A DNA stretch of 64,000 bases from Candidatus Bathyarchaeia archaeon (GTDB lineage Archaea; Thermoproteota; Bathyarchaeia; Bathyarchaeales; Bathycorpusculaceae), in the NCBI GenBank assembly GCA_041447175.1, contig CP166960.1, positions 1,380,519 to 1,444,518 of the forward strand. Reading direction: 5' to 3'. The position numbers and the translations under genes were made by a program. Of this stretch, positions 52,940 through 60,182 are shown piece by piece. Position 1 is the first letter of the stretch. Each line of letters begins with the position of its first letter. Under the pieces are notes generated by a model that searched no databases, was not told the DNA's origin, and saw only the letters and a list, made by a program, of their open reading frames with translations.

Positions 52940-53437
52940 TTAAGTGTAAGCTTCCGGTTGGGGCAGTAAATTGTCCTGCAAAGCTTTCTGGAGGCGAGTC
53001 AGCTTTTCTTGGGAAAACGCGCCGTTTGTCTGCCAAAGAATCGAGCCGTCACGGTTCACCAAAAACAAGTAAATCGTCGCCTCAGTTGTTATGCCCAGTT
53101 GCTTCTTGAATTTGCCCTTGTCAAGGTACAGAGTTACTGTCCGTTGGCGGGCAGCTTCGTCCACTATACCTGCGCGCATTCCGCCATTTATCCACCACCT
53201 GAAGGGACCATAACTGGCGCTTAAAACGGGGAACTCGAAAAACTTCACTTCAGGTTCCTCTTGCTCCAGCCTACTTAAGGCTGGGACCCATGACTCGAGT
53301 AAGCTAACTTGGTTTCGCTTAAAAGCAACCACCACGACGCTTAGTTTCGCCTTAAAGTCACGGGGGAAATCTTTTTGGTCTCCGTTGAGGTTTGACCCTG
53401 AAACATCAGGAAAAACAACCCGATTAAAGGTGCCCAT
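52940..53437 (-). CDS. thioredoxin-like-fold protein (ATP10-like)
   Basis: 165 residues with a thioredoxin-fold pattern: FPDVSGSNLNGDQKDFPRDFKAKLSVVVVAF, then EVKFFEFPVLSASYGPFRWWINGGMRAGI, and ATIYLFLVNRDGSILWQTNG. There is no CxxC, so it is not a thiol oxidoreductase. It resembles the ATP10-like branch. ATG 53437 has the SD AGGTGA; the longer frame to 53497 is less likely. Confidence 0.6.
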   Translation of the reverse strand: MGTFNRVVFPDVSGSNLNGDQKDFPRDFKAKLSVVVVAFKRNQVSLLESWVPALSRLEQEEPEVKFFEFPVLSASYGPFRWWINGGMRAGIVDEAARQRTVTLYLDKGKFKKQLGITTEATIYLFLVNRDGSILWQTNGAFSQEKLTRLQKALQDNLLPQPEAYT

Positions 53438-53618
53438 AAACTTCACCTGACAAGCTATAAGCGGCATTTTGTGCATGTCGTTGGTTACAGAATACAAGAC
53501 AATACTCTTTTAAGAAACTTGCCAAAACTAGTATACAAGGCAATTTCTCGGCAAGCTTCTTTTCAACTAAACATTGCCTAGAGAAATTTGCTTAAAATGG
53601 TTGTGAGGTGAAAAGTAT

Positions 53619-54059
53619 ATGGCCGATATTGTTGACACGGCAATTGCAGCGGGCTCATTCAAAACCCTTGTAGCCGCCGTGCAAGCCGCAGGACTAGTAG
53701 ACACATTAAAGGGTCCAGGACCCTTCACGGTTTTTGCACCCAACGATGAAGCCTTTGCGAAACTGCCCAAAGGCACCGTTGAAGAATTGCTAAAAGACGT
53801 CCCCAAATTGAAAGCCATTTTGACTTACCATGTTGTTCCAGGAAAAGTCATGTCAGCGGATGTAGTGAAGCTGAAATCAGCCAAAACAGTTCAGGGACAA
53901 GACATCAAAATTGACGCCTCAAGATGGCATCTGCATGACACCGTTAAAGTGAACGACGCCAACATAATCAAAGCGGACATCGTGACGGACAACGGCGTTA
54001 TCCACGTAATCGACAAGGTAATAATGCCAAAAATTGAAAAAGCAGCATCCCCCATGTAA
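53619..54059 (+). CDS. single-domain fasciclin (FAS1) protein
   Basis: 146 residues, one FAS1 domain: [48 protein letters not shown], and [13 protein letters not shown]. No signal peptide, so it would stay in the cytoplasm or leave by another route. SD GAGGTGAAAAG. Followed by the DUF523-DUF1722 gene in the same direction. Confidence 0.92.
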   Translation: MADIVDTAIAAGSFKTLVAAVQAAGLVDTLKGPGPFTVFAPNDEAFAKLPKGTVEELLKDVPKLKAILTYHVVPGKVMSADVVKLKSAKTVQGQDIKIDASRWHLHDTVKVNDANIIKADIVTDNGVIHVIDKVIMPKIEKAASPM

Positions 54060-54150
54060 CAGAGCCAAAGAAACGCAGAAAAAAGCAACACTTTGGCAGG
54101 GCACTCTCTTCTTTTTCTACCACCAAAAAAGGCAAACAGAAGGTGAAAAA

Positions 54151-55134
54151 GTGAGAAATTTCAACAAACCACGCATAGTCATAAGCAAATGCATCACCTT
54201 TGAGCCTGTCCGATGGGACGGACAAATAATCGCCAGCAGATTCGTAGAGGATCTAAAACCACATGTGGAATTCATCCCTGTTTGCCCCGAGGTTGCAATT
54301 GGGCTGGGTGTGCCCCGAGAAACCCTGCGAATAGTCAAATCGGGCGACGATTTGAGGTTGATTCAGTCGGCAACAGGGTTGGATTTCACCGACAAAATGA
54401 GGCAGTTCACCCAAGATTTTTTGGGCGTGTTACCAGAAGTTGACGGGTTCATACTAAAAAGTGGTTCCCCCACCAGCGCCCTTAAGGATTCGCGGATTTA
54501 CCCCAGCACGGGAAAGGTGGCTCCGCTGGGAAGAGGCGCAGGCTTTTTTGGAGGCGCAGTGGGTGCGCGTTTTTCGTATCTGGCCCTTGAAGATGAACGT
54601 CGCCTTTTGAATTCTCGGATAAGAGAGCATTTTTTAACCAAACTTTATACTCTGGCGGACTTTAGGGCAGTCAGAAACGCGGCTTCGCTAAACGGGCTGA
54701 TTGAGTTTCAGGCACGCAACAAGCTCCTGTTGACCGCCTACAGCCAAACCGAACTGCACGACTTAGGCAGAATCGTGGCACAGCAAAAAGGCAGACCCAT
54801 AAAAGAAACACTGGCTGAGTACCAGAGCCACCTGTGGAGCGCCCTTAAACGTCCACCACGCAAAGGCGCCAACGAAAACGTACTCACCAAAGCCGCAGGC
54901 TACTTCACCAGCAGGCTTTCCAAAGACGAAAAAGCCGTCTTCCTAAACGCGGTAGCCCAGTACAGGGCAGGCAAGGTCCCGCTGAGCACACCCCTTTCAG
55001 TGCTGAAGGCGTGGATAATCAGGTTCAACGAAGAGTACCTGCAGCAGCAAACCTTCTTTGAACCCTACCCTCAAGACCTGATGGAAAAAACATACGCTGA
55101 CCAGCCGGGAAAGGAAAAAGACTACTGGAAATAG
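54151..55134 (+). CDS. DUF523-DUF1722 fusion protein (YbgA-like C-terminal domain)
   Basis: 327 residues: N-terminal DUF523 (about 8-145, SKCITFEPVRWDGQ ... VCPEVAIGLGVPRE, GFILKSGSPTSA) and C-terminal DUF1722 (about 160-310, FLTKLYTLADFRAVRNA ... LTAYSQTELHDLGRIVA). GTG 54151 follows AAGGTGAAAAA. In enteric bacteria the DUF1722 gene ybgA sits next to the photolyase gene; here the photolyase is the convergent neighbour, 8 bp away. A link to DNA photodamage is inferred from this. Confidence 0.88.
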   Translation: MRNFNKPRIVISKCITFEPVRWDGQIIASRFVEDLKPHVEFIPVCPEVAIGLGVPRETLRIVKSGDDLRLIQSATGLDFTDKMRQFTQDFLGVLPEVDGFILKSGSPTSALKDSRIYPSTGKVAPLGRGAGFFGGAVGARFSYLALEDERRLLNSRIREHFLTKLYTLADFRAVRNAASLNGLIEFQARNKLLLTAYSQTELHDLGRIVAQQKGRPIKETLAEYQSHLWSALKRPPRKGANENVLTKAAGYFTSRLSKDEKAVFLNAVAQYRAGKVPLSTPLSVLKAWIIRFNEEYLQQQTFFEPYPQDLMEKTYADQPGKEKDYWK

Positions 55135-55142
55135 TTAGTAGG

Positions 55143-56504
55143 TTAGAGCTGTTTGATTTGCTGGACGTATTTGTCGGCGTCAAATTTGCGTTTGAGCCCG
55201 TTGGCGTTCATGTACCGTGCGGTACCGTAGATGGGGCGTTCGCGCCAAGGGCGGTCGTGTTTGCCCAAGCACCATGCCACGCCTGTGTAGCCGTTGGGGT
55301 CTCTGCCGTCCAACTCGTACTTGTTGTTTAGGTAAATCGCCGCTTTGAAGGCTTCACGGGGAGTTTTGGTCCACTCAAGGATTTTTTTGCCCCAGTACAT
55401 GCGCATGTACCCATGCATCTTGCCAGTTACCCGCATCTGGGTCTGCGCCGCGTTCCAGTATGGGTCGTGGGTCTGTGCGTTTTCCAGCTCCGCCACATCG
55501 TAGAGGTACTCCCGCTTGTCGGCTTCGTGCTTGTGAAGGGTTTGTTTTGCCCAGTTTGACAGCCCATCAAACCCGTCGTAGTCTGGGTTGAACCATGCGT
55601 AGTTTATGGCGAGCTCTCGCCTGACCACCAACTCCTCAATGTACGCCTGCTTGGCTTCTGCGGGGGCGTCGGCAGCCAAAACCTGCGCCGCAACGTCGAC
55701 GGGCGAGATTTGCCCAAAATGCAGGTAGGGACTCAAATTCGACGCGAAGTCAACTGTCGGGTCATTTCGCTGCTGGGGGTAATCAGGCAGCTTGTGCTCC
55801 AAAAACTCGGCAATGCAGCTTTGGGCTTGCTGGGTTCCGCCCCGAAAACCCACAGCCTTGTCAACTGAGGTATCGACACCTAAATCTGAAATAATCGTGT
55901 CTATACGCCTCAAGTCTAAGGTATCGAACGGTAGGTCAAGCGAACCATGCTTGGGCTGACGCGTCGTGGGAACGCTCAGGAAGCGGCTACGGTTCTTCTG
56001 GATTTTTGGTCGGAGCGTCGCCGCAGAATACTCCTCCTTGCTTGAAGCGGCTTCAACAGGCACCACAACGTTATCTTCCACTTGAACCAACGGGCAACTC
56101 AAACGGTCAGCCGCGTAACGGTACCACTGCCGCAAAGGTTTTAGGTAACCCTTGTCCACCACGACTATGCATGCATTTTTGGCGATGGAGACCACACCTC
56201 GCTCAGGAGAACCCCTTTGGACGACCAGTTGCACGCCGAACTCCGCTAAGGCTGCTTTCACCTCATGCAGACCTTCAAGCAAAAACGTGTAATGCCGCAG
56301 GTTTGCCTCAGGAAAATCAGGGGTCAACCCAAAGAACGCCACCAATGGCTTATCCAGCTGGTTTGCCCACCAAACCGCATGGTCAAAGGCCATGTTGCAT
56401 TGGGTCCGCACTGATGTCTGCATCCAGTAGAGAACAAACCCACGACCTTTCTTCATGTCTACAGTGTTGAGTCGATTTAAGCGTTCATCTGGCAAATCAC
56501 TCAA
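55143..56504 (-). CDS. phr: class II CPD photolyase
   Basis: Repairs UV-induced cyclobutane pyrimidine dimers using FADH- and blue light. 453 residues: antenna-side Rossmann domain beginning RGFVLYWMQTSVRTQ, PEANLRHYTFLLEGL, and the class II catalytic region VDFASNLSPYLHFGQISP, ELVVRRELAINYAWF, KMHGYMRMYWGKKILEWT, LDGRDPNGYTGVAWCLGKHDRPW. Start TTG 56504 follows GGAGG by 8 bases. Unusual for an organism usually seen in dark sediments or guts. Confidence 0.95.
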   Translation of the reverse strand: MSDLPDERLNRLNTVDMKKGRGFVLYWMQTSVRTQCNMAFDHAVWWANQLDKPLVAFFGLTPDFPEANLRHYTFLLEGLHEVKAALAEFGVQLVVQRGSPERGVVSIAKNACIVVVDKGYLKPLRQWYRYAADRLSCPLVQVEDNVVVPVEAASSKEEYSAATLRPKIQKNRSRFLSVPTTRQPKHGSLDLPFDTLDLRRIDTIISDLGVDTSVDKAVGFRGGTQQAQSCIAEFLEHKLPDYPQQRNDPTVDFASNLSPYLHFGQISPVDVAAQVLAADAPAEAKQAYIEELVVRRELAINYAWFNPDYDGFDGLSNWAKQTLHKHEADKREYLYDVAELENAQTHDPYWNAAQTQMRVTGKMHGYMRMYWGKKILEWTKTPREAFKAAIYLNNKYELDGRDPNGYTGVAWCLGKHDRPWRERPIYGTARYMNANGLKRKFDADKYVQQIKQL

Positions 56505-56519
56505 CCGCGGCGCCTCCCA

Positions 56520-56972
56520 TTAAGGTGACTTCAACCCCGTAACTTCGGAAACATCCACGAGCTTCACCACAACCAACGCTGGGTCTGTGGTTAGGGAAGA
56601 CCAGTCAGCGTTTTTGGGAAAACCATGTGCAGCTAAAAAACTGGTCGACAAACCCTTCGCCTTGGCAGCTTCAACCATCTTTGAAAGGACCAGGGTTTTC
56701 TCGCTTGAATCGACGACGACATGCAGCCTGCCCGCCAGCAAGACAAAACCATACGAAGCAAGGTCTGAAGTGTACTGTTCAATTTCAACACACACAGAAC
56801 GACCTTCTTGAAGTAGGCCAATTTTTTTGCCATAACCTGTAAAATGAAAATACAGGGTGCCGTTGAGGTAAACGTATTGGAAGGGAGCGATGTAGGGTCC
56901 AGACGGGTCTTGAAAGGCGATTCGGCAGAGGAACTGTGTGGTCAGCAGTTGGTTGATTTCGGGCTGGGTCAT
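56520..56972 (-). CDS. PNPOx-like FMN-binding split-barrel protein
   Basis: 150 residues: TQPEINQLLTTQFLCRIAFQD, PYIAPFQYVYLNGTLYFHFTGYGKKIGLLQ, and VCVEIEQ with a valine-rich end. Same broad family as the 21038-21568 protein. Probably binds FMN or F420. Directly upstream of, and in the same direction as, the photolyase (15 bp), so possibly co-transcribed. Confidence 0.83.
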   Translation of the reverse strand: MTQPEINQLLTTQFLCRIAFQDPSGPYIAPFQYVYLNGTLYFHFTGYGKKIGLLQEGRSVCVEIEQYTSDLASYGFVLLAGRLHVVVDSSEKTLVLSKMVEAAKAKGLSTSFLAAHGFPKNADWSSLTTDPALVVVKLVDVSEVTGLKSP

Positions 56973-57054
56973 TTTTGGCAGTTTTATTAGAACCAAGCAG
57001 CCACCCTGAAGGATTTATGCTGCAAGAAGTATAAGAAAGTAACCGCCTAAGGTA

Positions 57055-57960
57055 TTACCTAAGGATCATGTTGACGAATTTGTCGGGGTTAAACAGTTCT
57101 AGGTCCTTGTATTCCTGCCCTACCCCGATGAACAAAATCGGCTTCTGCGTCACATACGTCACACTCAACGCCGCGCCACCCTTCACGTCCGCATCCACCT
57201 TAGTCAAAATCGTCGCGTCAATACCCACACATTTATTGAATTCTTCTGCCTGCTGCACCGCATCGTTCCCCGCCAGCGAATCCACCGTCAAAATGGTGAA
57301 GTCAGGCTGCACCACACGCTTCACCTTAGACAACTCACTCATCAAGTTCTGGTTAGTCTGCATCCTGCCCGCCGTATCAATCAAGACAACGCTTGTGCCA
57401 TGAGCTTTGGCGTGGCTAACCGTGTCAAATGCCACCGCCGCGGGGTCAGCTCCGTACTGGTGCTTAATCACCTTCAAGTTCAACCGTCGCGCATGCTCCT
57501 CTAACTGCTCGATGCTGCCTGCACGATAAGTGTCGCTGCCCGCCAAAACGAGACTGTACTTTTTATTTTTAAAATACTGCGCAACTTTGGCGATGCTGGT
57601 GGTTTTGCCTGTGCCGTTTATGCCCACAAACATCAACACCAAAGGGTCTTTTTCGTTACGCTTCTCTTCAGCTTTGGCGAGAAGGTCAATTTTTTCTTTG
57701 GGTAACATGACTTCCAGCAGGACTTGCCGCAGGTTTTCTTCGACAAAATTTTTGCGGTCCTCAAGCCTTTTCACCTGCACGCCCGTCAGGCGCTTCTCCA
57801 ACTCGTCACACACTTTGTCTGCAACTTCAAAAGCAACATCGTTTTCTGCCAGCGTCATTTTGAAGTCGTCAAGAAGGGGACGCAGGTTTTGGGGTTTAAG
57901 CTCAGCGGTGGTTACTTTGGTTACTAAGCCTTTGAAACCCGACTTGAGCTTATCAAACAT
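57055..57960 (-). CDS. ftsY: signal recognition particle receptor FtsY
   Basis: 301 residues: N-domain helices (to about 95), then the GTPase G-domain with P-loop VGINGTGKTTSIAKVA, AGSDTYRAGSIEQLEEHA, VVLIDTAGRMQTN, ILTKVDADVKGGAAL and FIGVGQEYKDLELF. Short N-terminal A-domain as in archaea. Delivers SRP-bound ribosomes to the Sec channel. Last gene of the aIF6-LX-prefoldin-FtsY operon. Confidence 0.97.
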   Translation of the reverse strand: MFDKLKSGFKGLVTKVTTAELKPQNLRPLLDDFKMTLAENDVAFEVADKVCDELEKRLTGVQVKRLEDRKNFVEENLRQVLLEVMLPKEKIDLLAKAEEKRNEKDPLVLMFVGINGTGKTTSIAKVAQYFKNKKYSLVLAGSDTYRAGSIEQLEEHARRLNLKVIKHQYGADPAAVAFDTVSHAKAHGTSVVLIDTAGRMQTNQNLMSELSKVKRVVQPDFTILTVDSLAGNDAVQQAEEFNKCVGIDATILTKVDADVKGGAALSVTYVTQKPILFIGVGQEYKDLELFNPDKFVNMILR

Positions 57961-57963
57961 AGA

Positions 57964-58404
57964 CTACTGCGGTCCTGCACGTATCCCTGCAAGTAGACTT
58001 TCCATGCGGTTGCGGTCTTGGTTGATGCGTTCGACAACTTGGGTTAGCTGCTGCTGCGCTTGCACGCGGGTTTTCTCTAAATCGTCAAGGCGTTGCTTAA
58101 CGATGGTTTTGGCTTCGGGCAAAGTTTTCTCCACACTCACACCTGACCCTAAACCAACCACAACCTTGTTGGGGTCAGCAAGTTTAACGTTGATGTAGCT
58201 ACTACCGCCAATGGGAACCAGCATCTCAGCGTTCTCTTGCTCTTTCTCGAGGCTTTCCAGCGTCATGTTAGCGTAGGTCAAGTCGGTTAAAGCTGCAGTT
58301 AACATGCTAAGGCGTTGCTGCAGGGTATCTGCTGTCTGCTCAAAATAGCGTAACTGCATGCTGAGCTTGCGGACTTCCTCTTCCTCGTTGCCCACCATAC
58401 CCAA
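57964..58404 (-). CDS. pfdA: prefoldin alpha subunit
   Basis: 146 residues: two long coiled-coil helices (about 8-60 and 100-142) flanking beta strands with MLVPIGGSSYINVKLADPNKVVVGLGSGVSVEKTL, the alpha-prefoldin signature. Holds unfolded proteins for the thermosome. TTG 58404 follows GGTGA; ATG 58398 is in frame. Overlaps neither neighbour but leaves only 2-3 bp gaps. Confidence 0.95.
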   Translation of the reverse strand: MGMVGNEEEEVRKLSMQLRYFEQTADTLQQRLSMLTAALTDLTYANMTLESLEKEQENAEMLVPIGGSSYINVKLADPNKVVVGLGSGVSVEKTLPEAKTIVKQRLDDLEKTRVQAQQQLTQVVERINQDRNRMESLLAGIRAGPQ

Positions 58405-58406
58405 GC

Positions 58407-58634
58407 TTATTCACCAAGAACCATTTTCTTTAGAGTAGGGTTTGTGATTTCGTCTGCGGGAACTTCTTCAACTTTGGTGACTTTCATGTGGCAACGTTTC
58501 ACGCGGTGGCGGCTGCCGATTTCGGCGTAGACGCGTTCTTCAGCGTGCTCGGGCTTGTCGGCTACCATTTCCCTGACGAAGTCCGTTTTTAGGTTCGGCT
58601 TGTAAATCTTGCCGGTTACTTTGAAAACCTTCAT
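58407..58634 (-). CDS. rplX: 50S ribosomal protein LX (L18a family)
   Basis: 75 residues, the archaeal LX form: MKVFKVTGKIYKP...FVREMVADKPEHAEERVYAEIGSRHRVKRCHMKV. Lies immediately after aIF6 with no gap, the standard archaeal order. Confidence 0.95.
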   Translation of the reverse strand: MKVFKVTGKIYKPNLKTDFVREMVADKPEHAEERVYAEIGSRHRVKRCHMKVTKVEEVPADEITNPTLKKMVLGE

Positions 58635-59315
58635 TTATTCTACTTCCTGCACAACATCCAATGCATTCCCAATTATAAACATCTCGGGTCCAGTTGTCAA
58701 AGAACCAGCAACTGCAACATGCGAATTAGCAATTAAGCCCGTGCCAACGTAGGGTATGCCACAGTTCACGGTGCCCACATCCACTGGAACCTTCAACACA
58801 GACTCCAAAACCTGCTTCTCATCCTCCTTAAGCATAGGATGCGCCAAGACCCCTTTGTTGGTGGCAACCGCCAAGGCGCCCACGTAGGTTAAGTCGGCGA
58901 TTCTGCCCGGAACAACTTCAACCCCCAAAGCGTCGGAAACCTGTTTCATGACAAAGTCCTTCATGCGGGGGTCAACCACAGCGCCTTTATCGTTAGCTAA
59001 AACCAAGTTGCCAAAGGCGGTTTTACGGCTCTCCATAACAACCACGTTGCCGTCAAACCCTGCTTTAATTGCGTCGATTTCTTCTTGGCGGGCAAAAGAG
59101 GAAAGGATTATGCCGTTGCTGTTTGCGCAGGCTAAGGTTCCTGCGAGCAGGCTGGCGCCGATGCTGGTGTGGATAAGTGGGACGTTTAGCCATTCAGCGG
59201 TTTTTTGGGCTTTATCGGTTGGAACCATTTTTGGGATTAAAACGAATTTGTCAGTAGCAAGAGAGTATACGCCTATGCTTGCGCTGCTGACTAGACTGGT
59301 TAGATACACGGTCAA
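58635..59315 (-). CDS. eif6: translation initiation factor aIF6
   Basis: Binds the 50S subunit and blocks early joining with 30S. 226 residues of repeated alpha-beta units: IGVYSLATDKFVLIPKMV, GTLACANSNGIILSS, GALAVATNKGVLAHPML, GTGLIANSHVAVAGSLTTGPEM. TTG 59315 is chosen for family length and GAGGAG nine bases upstream; the frame stays open to ATG 59465, adding 50 residues unlike aIF6. The usual upstream L31e/L39e genes are not seen. Confidence 0.94.
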   Translation of the reverse strand: MTVYLTSLVSSASIGVYSLATDKFVLIPKMVPTDKAQKTAEWLNVPLIHTSIGASLLAGTLACANSNGIILSSFARQEEIDAIKAGFDGNVVVMESRKTAFGNLVLANDKGAVVDPRMKDFVMKQVSDALGVEVVPGRIADLTYVGALAVATNKGVLAHPMLKEDEKQVLESVLKVPVDVGTVNCGIPYVGTGLIANSHVAVAGSLTTGPEMFIIGNALDVVQEVE

Positions 59316-59554
59316 TTGGTTATTCTCCTCAGCTAAACGGGTTTTTAACAGCGGAATTTTTAGCAGCCCACTTTTTTGTTTGTAAACATTGTAGACAATG
59401 GATTCTGCAAGTGAAATTCTGCCTCTAACATTTATGCTGCAAGAACCAATTTGCAGAGAGCACATTTAAAGCTCTCGGAAAAAGCCACCCCTTTTACGCA
59501 CCCAAACACACAAACCAGTTATCTTTAGAAAAGCTGAATCGCCCTACGAAATAC

Positions 59555-60004
59555 TCAGTCCGCGTTAGATGATAGTTTTTTAGACAACAATGTCTGAACC
59601 AAACTCAGCAGGACCACTGTAGATAAAGATACAAAAAAGGAAATAAAAGGAACTCGACTAATAGCAAAATAAGGTTTACTGTTCAACAAAACAGGCGCAC
59701 ATTCAAAAACTAAAAATTCAAAAAGATAAGCAAAGGTAAACAACACTGAAGCAAAAAGTACACCAAAAAGAAAAAAACGAACCTTCTCAAAAGGTGAAAA
59801 CTCTTTTAAGCCCCAAACCGCCCCAAACACACAAACAGCCACCACAAAAAAACCAGTCAAACCCGCAACAACAAAAAAATCAGAAGCTTCCATGAAAACA
59901 ACCGAAGGCAAAACATTAAAAAAAACACCCAAGAGACCTCCACTTAAAACAAATTTCCATCTGTTACCTTGTAACATAACTTTAATTTTTGAACCAACAC
60001 TCAT
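59555..60004 (-). CDS. four-helix membrane protein of unknown function
   Basis: 149 residues, four hydrophobic helices (about 16-38, 43-66, 72-100, 116-140). No family recognised. ATG 60004 follows AGGAG by nine bases. Its leader directly adjoins element copy G, so the element could act in the 5' untranslated region of this gene as well as 3' of propeller 6. Confidence 0.65.
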   Translation of the reverse strand: MSVGSKIKVMLQGNRWKFVLSGGLLGVFFNVLPSVVFMEASDFFVVAGLTGFFVVAVCVFGAVWGLKEFSPFEKVRFFLFGVLFASVLFTFAYLFEFLVFECAPVLLNSKPYFAISRVPFISFFVSLSTVVLLSLVQTLLSKKLSSNAD

Positions 60005-60022
60005 GTATTTCAACTCCTAAGG

Positions 60023-60120
60023 GAGGGTTTACTGGGGCTCTGAACGGGATTTAGGAGAGAAAGAAAATGAAAACCAACGAGCAAAGTTGGAAATCATCTC
60101 CAGAGCCCACTCAGCCCCTC
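60023..60120. repeat. structured element, copy G
   Basis: GAGGG (60023-60027) with CCCTC (60116-60120), CTG/CAG and GGGCTCTG/CAGAGCCC give a strong outer stem. Purine tract TTAGGAGAGAAAG; inner hairpin CCAAC (60074-60078) with GTTGG (60086-60090), nearly identical to copy D although 29 kb away. Ends 62 bp past the propeller 6 stop. Confidence 0.7.
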
Positions 60121-60182
60121 TTTTTTGCCAATGCTTCTCCTAACAAAAAAAGGAAAAAGGAAAGTTGTTGTTTTGCGGCTGT

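Noticed and set aside
27434-60120. Insertion sequence or transposon ends
   Set aside because: No transposase gene in the window and no evident target duplications; a MITE is kept as one possibility only.
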